A stretch of 64,000 bases of DNA, taken from the NCBI GenBank assembly GCA_027886185.1, contig WOAB01000226.1:1178001-1242000 (forward strand). Reading direction: 5' to 3'. This document shows positions 22,620-35,368 of the stretch, piece after piece. Every line of letters starts with the position of its first letter. The first letter of the stretch is position 1. Made by a program: the position numbers and the translations under genes. A model generated the notes under the pieces. It made no database searches, had not been told where the DNA came from, and saw nothing but the letters and a program-made list of their open reading frames with translations. Origin of the DNA: Rheum nobile (lineage: Eukaryota > Streptophyta > Magnoliopsida > Caryophyllales > Polygonaceae).

Positions 22620-23585
22620 TAGCGTACTAGCGTATGCTTTATCACTTACTGAGATTTTAAGCTTGTGTAGATTAGGGGCGCCAATCACGAGACGAGCAAG
22701 AACTATATATGTTTTACATCTAGAAAATTCACGCCCACTCAATTTAATAACCCTGAGCTGATGAAACACCAAGGGTTGATGACCAGATTCAAGGCCAATG
22801 CTCATAATCTTGACACAGACAAATGAAGAAAACGTTTTTTAAGTAATTGAGACTCACAAAAAGATTATTGAAAGACAAAGATAACACAAGGAGGAAGAGA
22901 TCTAATTAATTGTTACCTTTGTGAAGTAGCCATTTCCCTTCACCTCATTGAGATTAGTAAGACCACCAATGAAGTTGGTATAATTACATAATGGATTTTT
23001 ATGTTGTTGAATTGAGTAAAGGAATCGTCATCCCTCAAGTGGACCCACATTTCAGCCAGAAGAGGAGCATGCGGATTCATTTCAGCTCTGATTTTCCGAG
23101 TTTCGTTAATTCGAATCTCTCAAGTAGAGGACAATTGGCAACAAGACGTTCGATCGCATTAGGTGACAAGTCAACCTCGACAAGAACAAAGCACCTCAAG
23201 AACAAGAATCCCTTGAAGGCCGAAGGTGGTGGACCCACATCACAATATTGAAGCTCCAAATAGGTCAACTTGTTACAAGAATGCACCCGCTGCGACCAAC
23301 TAAAATCAAGATAGCCCTTATTTATGATTAACTCTTTGATATATTTTCTAGACGGACAAAGTAGCCATTCAACTCTCTTGGAGTGACAGGGACATTTCAA
23401 ACTTATGGATGGATCCTTTATGAAGGTAAAGAGCATGGGTGATGAAATTCTTCAGGCACTCTTCAAAACTAGATACTAGTTTTTTACAGACAAACACTTG
23501 TTCTGACAGCATCTCTAATTGGAACAAGTGATAGAATGATATGGATAAGATCACTTAGCATATCAACACCCAGATGATCATCCAT
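22620..23585 (-). pseudogene. F-box/FBD/LRR protein pseudogene
   Basis: An ATG at 23585 opens MDDHLGVDMLSDLIHIILSL followed by VPIRDAVRTSV, a typical plant F-box start. After an internal deletion near 23480 the frame shifts to a segment with ITHALYLHKGSIHKFEMSL (to about 23380). Another shift leads to leucine-rich repeats at 23410-23077 (VEWLLCPSRKYIKELII, LTYLELQYCDVGPPPSAFKGF, LVANCPLLERFEL). A third block (22805-22611: LRVIKLSGREF, GAPNLHKLKISVSDKA) is the C-terminal LRR/FBD part. The order matches At1g13570-like proteins. Frameshifts and deletions mean it is dead. GC-rich sequence at 24060-24180 may be its old 5' leader. Confidence 0.75.
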
Positions 23586-24456
23586 TTTTTCGTTGTTCAG
23601 ATCGATTTCGGATCATGATAATAAGAACCCTGAAGGCATTAAGTCTTGATAAAATGAATTCACATCTAGTCCTTCCTCACAAAGGAGTTTTAATCGTTAC
23701 ACTAATCAATCTAACCTAATCATTATGCATTACAACCGTGAAAAAGGAATTGAAAAACATAAATCTTTTTTTCCGAAATCAAACTCTAAAGTACTCTTTC
23801 AATAATACCTGAAAGATTAGGATTTTAACAGTTTAATCTATGTTGATTCAGTGGATTAACAAACAAAAAAAAAGAAATTGCACATCGAAATGTAAAGAGG
23901 ATTCCAGTTCACATCAACTAATCACTCAAAATCAAGCATATCAAATAATCACTCCAAAGCAAGACAAAAAGAGTTGGAATCACGCACCGATATCAGAGAC
24001 TGAAAGTGTTCCCACCGAGAATCAAATTTTCCGGCTAGAATAATCGACTCTGCTCATAATCTAGGCTCGTCGATGGTCATCGTCTGCTGGTGGTTTCGAC
24101 GTCAGTGGAGGAGGAGGAGGAGTCGGGGAGGTCTTAGAGGACGAGTAGCAGAGGAGGAAGAGGGAGACGACTAGGGCATGAACGAAGATTGTGGGAATTC
24201 AGATTAATTAGGATGACATTAATTGAATTATTAGGATTAAAATTTTCTTTTATCTTTATTTTCAAAAATTTTAATAATTTATCTCATTTTTATATTTAAA
24301 AAAATAAATAAATACAACCTTATTACCTTAACAATAGCAAAAGTATCCAAAATTAATTTTTTTACCATACTTGTAAAACTATGATATTTTTATCAACCGT
24401 CTTTATTTAAGACTCATACTATATATACGACATTTTTCACCTATATACACGACAAT

Positions 24457-24498
24457 CTGTACGCCAAGACATGGCGTACGCCATGTCTTGGCGTACAG
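24457..24498. repeat. perfect 42-bp palindrome
   Basis: A perfect palindrome whose half reads CTGTACGCCAAGACATGGCGT and is followed by its exact reverse complement. It sits at the outer edge of the left arm. The right arm (26911-26945) has only an imperfect, shortened version. Confidence 0.95.
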
Positions 24499-24835
24499 GT
24501 GAAAATACGTATAATTATAAGATTATACGTATTTTAAAAATATATATATATATAAATCTCTACGCCAGATTCTGGCGTACAGATTGGGCCAACCCATATT
24601 AGGGCCGGCCCAACTTCTAAATTTGATTTTTTTAAATCTGTTGCCAGATTCTGGCGCATAATTTTTTTTTTCTGGGCGCACACAAGTGATAGACGTTTTC
24701 AAGTAATCAGGGTTATATGGCAATAAATTCGTTTGTATCATGAGGTTTCAATGTACTTTTATTCATGTATATTTCTCCACCAATTCGTTTGATATTAATT
24801 GTTTTTTATTATTATTCTCGAAAATCACATATAAC

Positions 24836-26559
24836 TATGGTTATATCTTATAGTTATATCCAATTTGGTTATATTTTATAGTTATATGCTACGGTTATAT
24901 TCTTTAGTTATATATTATGGTTATATCCAATTTGGTTATATCTTATAGTTATATACTATGGTTATATCCAATTTGGTTATATCTTATGGTTATATCCTAT
25001 AGCTATATACTATGGTTATATCTTATAGTTATATCCAATTTGGTTATATCTTATCGTTATATCCTATAATTATGGTTATATCCAATTTGGTTATATCTTA
25101 TAGTTATATACTATGGTTATATCCAATTTGATTATATCTTATGATTATATACTATGGTTATATCTTATAGTTATATCAAATTTGGTTATATCTTATCGTT
25201 AAATCCTATAATTATATATTATGATTATATCTTATAGTTATATTCAATTTGGTTATATCTTATGGTTATATCCTATAGTTATATATTATGGTTATATCAT
25301 TTAGTTATATCCAATTTGGTTATATCTTATGGTTATATCGTATAGTTATATACTATGGTTATATCCTATAGTTATATACTCTTATTATATCCTATAGTTA
25401 TAGTATGATTATATCCTATAGTTATACATATGGTTATATCCTATAGTTATATACTATGATTATATCATATAGTCATATACTATGGTTATATCATTTAGTT
25501 ATATACTATGGTTATATCTTATAGTTATGTACTCTTATTATATCCTATAGTTATATAGTATGGTTATATCCTATAGTTATATACTATTGTCCTATAGTTA
25601 TATACTATGATTATATCCTATAGTTATATACTATTGTCCTATAGTTATATACTATGATTATATCCTATAGTTATATACTATGGTTATATCCTATAGTTAT
25701 ATACTATTGTCCTATAGTTATATTCAATTTGGTTATATCTTATGGTTATATACTATGGTCATATCCTTTAGTTATATACTATGGTTATATCCTATTGTTT
25801 TATCTTATAGTTATATTCAATTTGGTTATATCCTATAGTTATATACTATGGTTATATACTATGATTATATTTTATAGTTATATCCAATTTGGTTATATCT
25901 TATGGTTATATCTTACAGTTATATACTACGGTTATATTCTTTAGTTATATCCAATTTGGTTATATCTTATCGTTATATCATATAGTTATATACTATGGTT
26001 ATATCATCTAGTTATATAGTATGGTTATATCCTATAGTTATATATACTATTGTCCTATAGTTATATACTATGATTATATCTTATAGTTATATACTATGGT
26101 TATATCCTATAGTTATATACTATTGTCCTATAGTTATATATTATGGTTATATCCTATAGTTATATACTATGGTTATATCCTATAGTTATATACTATTGTC
26201 CTATAGTTATATATTATGGTTATATCCTATAGTTATATACTATGGTTATATCCTATAGTTATATACTATTGTCCTATAGTTATATATTATGGTTATATCC
26301 TTTAGTTATATACTATAGGATATAACCATAAGATATAACCAAATTGGATATAACCATAGTATATAACTATAAGATATAACCAAATTGAATATAACCATAA
26401 TATATAATTATAGAATATAACCAAATTGGATATAACTATAAGATATAACCAAATTGGATATAACCATAGTATATAACTAAAGAATATAACCGTAGCATAT
26501 AACTATAAGATATAACCAAATTGGATATAACTATAAGATATAACCATAGTTATATGTGA
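24836..26559. repeat. minisatellite with an internal inversion
   Basis: An array built from a unit of roughly 26 bp (GGTTATATCCTATAGTTATA + TACTAT) with a second variant containing 'ccaatttggttatatctta'. Units mix in higher-order patterns, and a shorter 'attgtcctatagttatata' unit recurs from 25580 to 26290. At about 26310-26315 the array switches to the reverse complement (AGGATATAACCATAAG...) and runs inverted to 26559. The long open frames within it are artefacts of the repeat. Confidence 0.9.
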
Positions 26560-26956
26560 TTTTCGAGAATAATAATAACAAACAGTTAATATCAAATGAA
26601 TTGGTGGAGAAACGTACACGAATAAAAGTATATTGAAACCTCATGATACAACCGAATTTATTGTCATGTAACTCTGATTACTTGAAAACGTCTATTACTA
26701 GAGTCAAATACATATTTAAAAATAAAAAATTGTTCACTTGGGTGCGCCCAGATTTTTTATTTTTTTTTAATCTTGCCTGGCGTACAACAGATTTTAAAAA
26801 ATCAAATTTAGAAGTTGGGTCGGCCCTAATATGGGTTGGCCCAACCTGTAGAGATTTATATATATTTAAAAAAAAAAATACGTATAATCTTACAATTATA
26901 CGTATTTTCACCTGTACGCCAAGACATGACGCTTGACGTACAGATTGTCGTGTATC

Positions 26957-27420
26957 TATCTATAAATATATAAAGTAGACTAGGGGTGCAATTAATGTCC
27001 AATAAATATGAACAATTATCTCTTATTTGTTGTTAATCCTTCATTACAAACTAAATCATCTAATATAGCTCAATGGTTAAAAACACTCTCATAATACAAG
27101 AGGTCTAGGATTCAATCCCTATTCTTAACAACTTTGTTTTTACTATTTTATCTTTTATTATTTTTTTATTTATATTAATTAGTTACTCAAATCTTTATAT
27201 CTATCAATCTATCTATCTATCTATAAATATATAAAGTAGATATTTTGTCCATTTAATATGCCTCATAAATTTCATCTCATTTAATTTTTACATTCCACTA
27301 TTAGTCAAATATTCTATTTTATCTCAATGGTTTAGTGAAGGGACTTCATAAAACAAAAAGTTGAAAGTTCAATTCTTCTTAGAAACAATTTGATTTTTGA
27401 TATTTTTTCCTGAACCTAAC
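26957..27420. repeat. two Helitron-like 5' ends, each followed by a tRNA-like (SINE-like) segment
   Basis: Two units begin CTATCTATAAATATATAAAG (26957 and about 27217). Each is followed by a tRNA-like stretch. The first (27068-27119) has an A-box-like TAGCTCAATGGTTA and a B-box-like GGATTCAATCC. The second (about 27320-27375) is a degenerate version with 'tctcaatggttta' and 'agttcaattc'. A third 'ataaatatataaagtagata' head lies near 30525. The A/B-box spacing fits a tRNA-derived SINE head. Confidence 0.45.
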
Positions 27421-27429
27421 GAGTACTTT

Positions 27430-30400
27430 TTTTTTAATTAGCCACTAAAATCTATAGTACTTGACAATTATCTCAATAAGTAAACCTAAACCTAAAAGTA
27501 ACATTAAAAAACAGGAAAAAAAAACTAAAAAGGAAATACAAATACATTTATTGTCTTCTTCATGCCTAGGGAAACAATATGAGATTTCTACCAGATGATA
27601 GACAATTTGAGGTGGTTTGATAAATCACAATTAGAATTTATATTTTTATTTGTTTTATGGTCTTCTTCATGCCTAGCTAAACAATTTCTTTTTTTTTACT
27701 ACTCATAGTTACATATATAAATCAAAATCCCTAATAACATAAAAATACATAACTAAATATAAAACAATATATCAAAATTAAGACATTACAAATCCAAATA
27801 ACATAATTCGAATATAAAAAAATGTATCCACTTGAATACCAAAAAAATATTGTATCCGTCTTATCACGATTAAATTACAAATTATTTTAATGTAATAATT
27901 TAACTAATCACTTGAAAATTAAAATACTGCTTGCCTCATTCAAGTTAAAACAGGTCAATATAATCTTCATAAAACTCTCAAATCCACTACCAACATTCAA
28001 ACTTAAACACCTAATTTTAATGCATATATTGAATTTTTCATACTTATTGTAATGTATTTTTCCATAACTCTAAACGACTACTTTTCAATTTTGACGTTAC
28101 AAACCCAATTTAGTTCTAAAAACCTTCAATTGTTTTTGTGTAAATTGGAATAATTTATAAAATTAAAATCAATAAATAGTCATCAACTATCAAATTTAAT
28201 ATAGGGAGAAAAGCAAGTTAATGGAAGATTATTTGGCATGATAAGTTTGTCGCAAACGTTGTCTTAGAAATGTAACTGATTTGAAAAATGTGTAACATAT
28301 TTCCCTATTAAATTGTCCGAAATAAATAATAATTAATGTGTCACTTAAGAAAAAATATTATCAATAAAAGTACACATTTTGGAAGAAGTAATTAAGAAGA
28401 TGATTAGAACATGAAAAAGTTACCATCGAATTACAACATCAAGAAATTGAAAAGTTCATTATACTATTTGGTGATATACTTATATCAATGATAATTATGT
28501 CAACCTTAGTAACATTTGGGTCATTCAAACTCACTTGGACATCAACTTTAATGGAAAAAAATATATTTAAAAACGCTTGCATGGTCGTTCAAACTCACTT
28601 GCACATAGCTTCTATACGGAAATTTATTTCATTTTATAAGGAAATGAACTCATTTAAGATATTATATTAAAACATTATTTCAATTTATAGTAATTTTTTT
28701 TTTACTGTTGCATCTTCATTACATATTTCTAATGTCAATTAATCACATTTATATTATAGATCGTAAATTCTGCTTTTCATATTTCAAACTCCTAATTGAT
28801 TAGAGGTTGGTTTAATGTAGATAACAAATGAATGTGACCATAAAGAAAATTTTTACCTCTATATAAAGGTCATACAGATACAAGACATCCATCCCAAAAA
28901 CTAAAAGATATCAATCCACATCTCCATTTTCTTATGATTTTATTACACCTTATTCCTATAATTGCTTGAATTAGATTTTTATATGGTTAGTTTATTGATA
29001 TCTGATTTATGAGTTGTAATTGACATTTTGTATGTTTTGTTGTTCCCCATTTTTTGAATTGGAATTTGAATTGATATTTATGTAATTTTTTGTTGATATT
29101 TTGTTCAGTGGCAAGTATAATCCCGATCTCTTGAGCACATTATCACAATCCTCCTGGACTACTAATGTTCATTCACATGAGCTAAATTGAAAGCTTAAGC
29201 TATTTTATTAGCTCTATTCTTTTTTCATTACACTTTTTTCCATAAATTATTTAGCTTCAAGCCATAATGATGTTATTTAATTAAATATTTTTTTTAATTT
29301 TTTGTATAATAATAACTAAGCCAATTATTACTATTCTTTAACAACTTTAAAACTAAAAATATACATTTGTCAAATGTAGATTTTTGGTTGGTTTTGCATT
29401 CCTTGAGGTCATTTCCTATCAGTATCACAAAGTTGTATATTTGATCAATTAGTAAACTTCTATTAGTAAAGAAAAGAGCAATATGTTTTTATTCTTAAAT
29501 GAGAAAGCTTTAACTGATCGATGAATTATTTACATGACTACATGCAATAACTATAATTAATTTACTAAATTGACAGAAATAATTGAGATCATGAGTATAT
29601 ATATATATATATATATGATTATCGTGATCGATGGTATTATCCACTACAAATGAAGGGTTTTTTACAATATATGTAGTAAGAAAAAGTTAAATTTAACTTA
29701 TATTATAATATTATTTAATTATCTAAACTTATGATGCAAAATAAGAGATTCATTGGATAATAGCTTAAGCAATAAGCATTTTTTCTTGCTATATGTTTAC
29801 TATATACTCCATAGGAGTACAAGTTTGTATTCATATATATACATAATTGATCATCAATGATTGTTATAATATCATCTATCTTTGTGACTCATTTGTTACT
29901 TCTGAAACATGTAGCCCCATTTAATAAATAGATATAAGTAACAAAAATTATGATCATAACTTCTTAACAACATTCTATATGTCAATTAATTGTCGTATAA
30001 CTTAACCGTTCGATAACCCTTTCAAATACATGTTCATATCTAAAAAAACAATTTTGTAAATGGTGTGAATAATATGAAGACATACAAAATCAAATATAAT
30101 AGATCATGACTTACTAAAGCTTATTACTATGTACAATCAAAGTGAGACAATGCTATCATGAGTAAATAAATTTCTTAGTTTCATACGATATTTGAGATCC
30201 ATCTAAGAGTTGCAAATAAGATGGTTGATCTACTTCAAACCGTTTTAAACATGGTGATTGACAAAATAGTAAGGCAACATATTCTAAATTGTTATTTATT
30301 CTCTACAATAGCATTTAAGTGTGTCTTTATCCATAAAAATGACAAATTCTCCAGCTTAGCTTGGTGAACAAAAATGAGTTGTTATTTGTATACCTGCCAT

Positions 30401-30500
30401 ACTAAAATACTCAAATTTATGTGAGTGTTTGTGTTGTTAAAGCTGAAAATGTTTTAAATAATTTTTTAATTTCTTTTCTCATTTAAAAACAGAAAACCAA
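27430..30500. other. AT-rich intergenic stretch
   Basis: No gene or RNA is visible. There are simple AT runs, for example (AT)n near 29602-29617, and scattered short ORFs without recognisable similarity. Confidence 0.5.
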
Positions 30501-30514
30501 TAAAATTAATATAT

Positions 30515-30620
30515 ATATCTATAATAAATATATAAAGTAGATAAAATATCCAATTAATGCCCATAAATTTAATGTATGCATCACAATTCAATGACTTTTT
30601 GTAATCTATAGAGTAAACAA
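30515..30620. repeat. third copy of the 'ataaatatataaagtagata' repeat head
   Basis: The segment shares 'aaatatataaagtagata' and a following 'tccaattaatgcccataaat' with the units at 26957 and 27217. A weaker version occurs near 30835. The terminal style suggests Helitron 5' ends, but no matching 3' hairpin was found. Confidence 0.4.
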
Positions 30621-33260
30621 ATTATTCAATTAACAATAAATAACCTAAAATAGTTACATCTTCAATTTGTAAACGTATGTAATATTTCTTTAGCAATGAA
30701 TGCACCATGCATTAAACTTACGAATTAGTGATACGAAATTAGCATTCAAAATATAAATGAAAAACAAATTATATAACCTACCAATTATATAACCTAACAT
30801 AGTTACATATTCAATTTATAAACGTATGTAATATTTCTATCTATATCTATAAAGATATATATATAGTAAGCTTTAAGTCAATGGTTATTTATGGTCATGT
30901 TTCACAATTATTAGTGTTGACTTCCGTTTTTATGTAATGCATATTTAGCAAGGTTAAATGAATATGTGATGAAATATCATACGAATTGCTTAGAAAGTGA
31001 TGTGTAAATACAATAAAATGATGTTAGTGTTGTAATTGAGAAAAAAACAAATTATTATTCATAAAAATTAAAAATATAGTTATTCTCTTCTTATCCTTAA
31101 TTGCGTGATCCAATCAGCCGGTGAACCATTTTCAAATTTTGTTGAATGAGGGGAGATTTGTAAAAGTGAAACAGCTTGAAATTGGCTTAATACATTAAGT
31201 AGGAGCAATTAATCTCTTAAATTGCATTAGCCAACCTTTTACATTCACCGCACTTTTTGCCTTCAAATAGAAATGAGGATTACTGGGAAATGAAGTTTGA
31301 TGCTTTGAATTGCAGAAGCTCAAGAAATTAAGCAAAAGAGGAGTCGTCACATGTAGAAATCCAATAACAAAATGGAGAGCTCGAGTAAACACTATATAAT
31401 GTATACGTTTTAGTTTCACAAGCAATATATAATGTATATGTTTCATTTAGTATTTCAGAAAATTAGTTTATGCGTAAAAATGTTTTATATTATATTGATA
31501 TTTGTTGAATTTGTCAATATACTTTATTTAGGAAAAAGAAGTTGATCGAAATGTGAAGCAGATCTAACACGAAGAAGATATGAGTTCAAAGACAGAAGAT
31601 TTGAGTTCAATGGCACATCTAAAGGACTTTATACATTTTTAAAGTAAGAAGAATCAGTTTAAATTCTAATTTTAAATAAAAAAATGGTGTATATGTGTCT
31701 TTTGATTAGTGTTCATGGAAACTAATTTACTTATAATAACTCTATATTGTCTTGACATATTCATGTTGAATTTGTTAATGTATTAGAGATCATGTATGTT
31801 TGATTGAATTTAAATATACAACTTATACATGCTAAACTGTATTTAGCAAATTTGATGTTTTTGGGATTGATTGAATTGTAGTATGTAGTTTCTATATAGA
31901 AAGTGATCAAACATACATATACCTTTTTCCTATTTTTTATTTGTCTATAAAAATGATTTACTACATCGTGATGTTTTCCATGTTAAACTATATATATTAT
32001 TAGAATATTTTGATAATTTAGCAGTTTTAATAATTTTTTATTTACTTTATAAAAATATCACACATAGGAAACATTAAATAAAATTACAATAATTGAAAAA
32101 TGTAGGATTGATGACGAGATAACAAGATAATTAATGTCAATTAATTTCGTAACCCATATTCCTTATAAAAAACAATAAATTTGTCACAATATCAAATATT
32201 ATTTTATTACATTAGTACTTTTTCCATATCTATATTTTTTATTGTATTATAAATTGATTTGCTTAAAAAAATATATTTTGAAAAGTTACAATATGATCAT
32301 ATTAAATTAATAAGAATTTAAATTTGAAAATCACACTATTTATTTGGAAATGGTTGCAAAAAGGAAAAAATACCCATTATATAAAGAATATGAAATCTAT
32401 CAATTAAACTCATTTGGGAAATAAAACACCACTATATGCATAAAACAAATATTAACACATGCTAGGACAACCATTATATAAAAATATGTATGTTAGATCG
32501 TTGCTATTATTGAAGCAAAATCTTCAATGGACATGCATGGTAGGTCGCCCATGATGAAATTCATCATTCGTACGCATTCAAATTTCAAATGTATATTTTA
32601 TTTTTATTTGTCACATCTAATGATCTTCTACTATATATTATAATATTTTTTGAAACATCTATTACTTAAAGGATGATACTGAAGCAAACACGTACATTAA
32701 ACATCCATGCATATCAATAGATTATTTTTTAACAATATCTTTCAACTTATAATTAAACTCTGGTTTATGGAAAAAATGATTAATTAGTTTCATAACACAA
32801 GGTACTATGTTTGTGTCAAATTTTACACAATTTACAAGTCTCACATAGATGTGAAGGATGGAACATATGTAAAGAAAAAAAAAACAAGTGTCAAATGAAT
32901 GTTGATTCCAATTTCTTAAGAGTAAAATCTAAAAATGCAATAACAATACCTTACTATGCAATTCTTTTTATTAATCCAATGTAATTATTCTATTTCTATA
33001 TAACTCTTGATATTTGATATTAGAAAAAAATACAGTCACCTCTCAAATACTATATTTTTTTAAAGAATGTTAAGATTTGTACTAAAAAGGACGATGATAT
33101 ATATTATGAAGTGTTTTGCTCAAAATAGATCACTACTGGCTACATACGGCTTCAAAATAGATTAGAATAAAGCGAGAGGGGAAAAGCGTCCACAAATGAG
33201 GTTCCAGAGATTTCTCAAACAAAAATAATAAAAAAAAGTAATTTGTGTTAGGAATTTTTA
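30620..33260. other. AT-rich intergenic stretch
   Basis: I see no supportable gene, RNA or intact transposon. Only short frames without recognisable domains are present. Confidence 0.5.
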
Positions 33261-33268
33261 GAAAATAG

Positions 33269-33334
33269 TTTCTTATTGTCAAATGAAAGTCTCTTGCAGA
33301 GTTACACAAGAGACTTCGAGTGTCAAATAAGAAA
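33269..33334. repeat. short hairpin (28-bp arms, 10-nt loop)
   Basis: The arms 33269-33296 and 33307-33334 are near-perfect inverted repeats: TTTCTTATTGTCAAATGAAA... against its complement, ...TTTGACACTCGAAG.... A small MITE or a foldback precursor of a small RNA are both possible. Confidence 0.7.
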
Positions 33335-33339
33335 CTCAT

Positions 33340-34480
33340 TCAGATAATTAAAGGTTTTAATTTCTTTTCTTTTTTTCTAATGTAACAAGTGAGAAATCCT
33401 ATAACTTCTTTTGTAGATGCTCTTAGACATCAAATGATTCTCAATTACTTTTCCTTAACTCTATTTGATAATTTGGTGATCTTAAAAAAAACTATGTGAA
33501 GGAATATATAACCTATCTTTTTTTTGGGTCAAAGATATACAACCCATCTTTTAATCATTGTTTGTAGAGATCTATTACCTTCGTACCAAAAAATAGAGAT
33601 TGATTACCTCATGTCCTTCACAAATGTAATTAAATTTAGATATAAAGATATATAGAAAATTAGAGTTAATAGGAAAATTAGAAATACTGACATAAAAATA
33701 TTACCTTTGATAATTATTACCAAAAAACCTTGAGTTATTTTTCTACCATACGAAAGAAGTCTATTTTTTTTAAGTAACGAGTCGAAATCATTTGATATTA
33801 CTTGACATATATCATATATTAGTTTGTAATGTTAACAATTTAATAAATGTTGAGTGATCATTTTCTTAGAAGATTTTAAGTGATAATAATATAAGGTATG
33901 TTATTTAGTATATTCATGAAGTCATGGCATTTTCGCAATCTGTTCATATTTAAATATTCCTATAACCTCCAACAATCCCTTTTAAAAATAGCCAATGCTA
34001 ATCTTATATAACTTATATAACGTTTCCGTTATATAGGCAGACATTTATTGTGAAATTTTTATGTAGTGGAGTCAAGTCCCCTACAAAGTTAAACAATTCT
34101 AGATATTTACTGGCATGAATTTGTTAAAAATTAAGTACAATGTGCATAATTATTATTTAATTTACATGGACAATTTCATCGTCAAAAATTCTTTTCAAAG
34201 TTCTCTTTTTGATATATTTTATTATTCATAACAATTAATATTAAACAATTCTATATATAATCTTGATGAAGTTTACATCTCTATCAACATAACTTTATTT
34301 TTTGGTGATGAAATCCCTATTAGATCAAATTTACATCAGGATACTTTTTAATCAATTAAATTATAAAATTAATATTTATAAATTTTTAGATAATTAAATT
34401 TATTATTTTCCGTGATTTCTAGTATAGGTAAAAAATATTGTATATATAGCAGACTCGTTATTTAATCACGTGTAAGTGTA
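33340..34480. other. AT-rich region upstream of ATG11
   Basis: No gene is visible. The composition changes abruptly at about 34,490, where the pyrimidine-rich ATG11 leader begins. Confidence 0.5.
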
Positions 34481-34489
34481 ACCGGTTGA

Positions 34490-35368
34490 AATATCAAAAC
34501 GGTGCGGCCATATTCATTCTTTCCGAGGGTTAGAAGGAGAAAGAAGCAAATCCTGTTTTCGGTGGCTGCTGCTGTACTTGCTTGTCACAGAAGCTTCTGC
34601 GTCTCCTCAAGAGTTGGGAAAACTCCACGATTTTACAATTTCAATTTTATATATATATTAGCAGCAGAGTTGGAGAATCAGAGGAGACCTAGCGAACACC
34701 TTCCACCTCTTCACGTAGATTGCAATTTCTTCTACCCTAACCCTCAAAATCGTTTCCCCATTGAATTTCTTCTCTTCTCTCTGCAATCTCAAACTTTTAA
34801 TATCTCGTCGCTCTATCTTTTTTTTTTTCGTCTTATGCGAATCTTGCTTTCAGATTCCGTTATCGTCGGCAGTTTTTAGGGTTTTCTTCTCTTGGTGGGT
34901 TTCTTCCCTTCGTAGGGCCTTGTTTTTTGGGGTTGCGGCATTCCTTTCCTTGCAGGAATTGACAATTTAGGCGGAGGATTAAGAGTATTGGAAAGATCGA
35001 AACTTTTCACTTCTTCCACCGCGGATTTTGCCAGGTCTGTTGGGTACTGGGTTTTAATCAATTCAAATTGCTGGAGATGTGCTAAATTTCGTTGATTCAC
35101 GTGTGTAAGGACTCGAATAATCGATTGATTTATTTTGGTTTGTTCTGATTGCGATATTCCTTGTCAAATCTGCACTTCGAATACGTTGTGGGCGTCTACT
35201 TTCTAGTAACTGTGTTTCTAAGAAAAAGTTTTCCGGTTGTGGCTGACGTTAATTCTGCTCCAAAAGTAGTAAGATTTGGGGGATTTAGTGGTGTTTTGAC
35301 TTTTGCTGGGGCGTGTAGTTCGTGCAGGCGGAATTTGTTACTGATTGTCAATTAGGGTTAAGGAAAAA
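34490..35368 (+). promoter_or_regulatory. ATG11 promoter-proximal / 5' leader region
   Basis: The pyrimidine-rich, less AT-rich block directly upstream of the ATG11 start is most likely its 5' UTR and core promoter. A TATATATATA run is at about 34650. An intron within the leader is plausible: a CAG ends at 35330, just before the final 38 bases of leader. Short upstream ATGs are present, so the mature leader cannot be fixed from sequence alone. Confidence 0.4.

Larger units (their letters stand above)
24445..26955. mobile_element. fold-back element with inverted arms around a minisatellite
   Basis: The left arm (24445-24835) and right arm (26560-26955) are inverted copies. The left starts ATACACGACAATCTGTACG and the right ends with its reverse complement. 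Both carry 'ggccaacccatattagggcc', 'acgtataatt' and 'tgtgattttcgagaataat' (relative orientation inverted). CTAT flanks both ends and may be a 4-bp target duplication, but the right flank is CTAT-rich. The 1.7-kb centre is a minisatellite. No protein is encoded. It resembles Foldback-type elements in architecture; the family is unknown to me. Confidence 0.8.

Noticed and set aside
25654..25944. A 96-codon hydrophobic ORF that looks like a membrane protein
   Set aside because: It is a by-product of the GGTTATATCC/TATAGTTATA minisatellite: the translation is a Tyr/Ile/Leu repeat and has no start context or domain.
24836..26559. A possible CRISPR-like array
   Set aside because: There are no unique spacers. 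It is a variable-unit minisatellite in a plant genome, and its units are contiguous.
27068..27119. A functional tRNA gene
   Set aside because: A- and B-box-like sequences exist, but I could not form a proper acceptor stem or anticodon arm. It fits a tRNA-derived repeat better.
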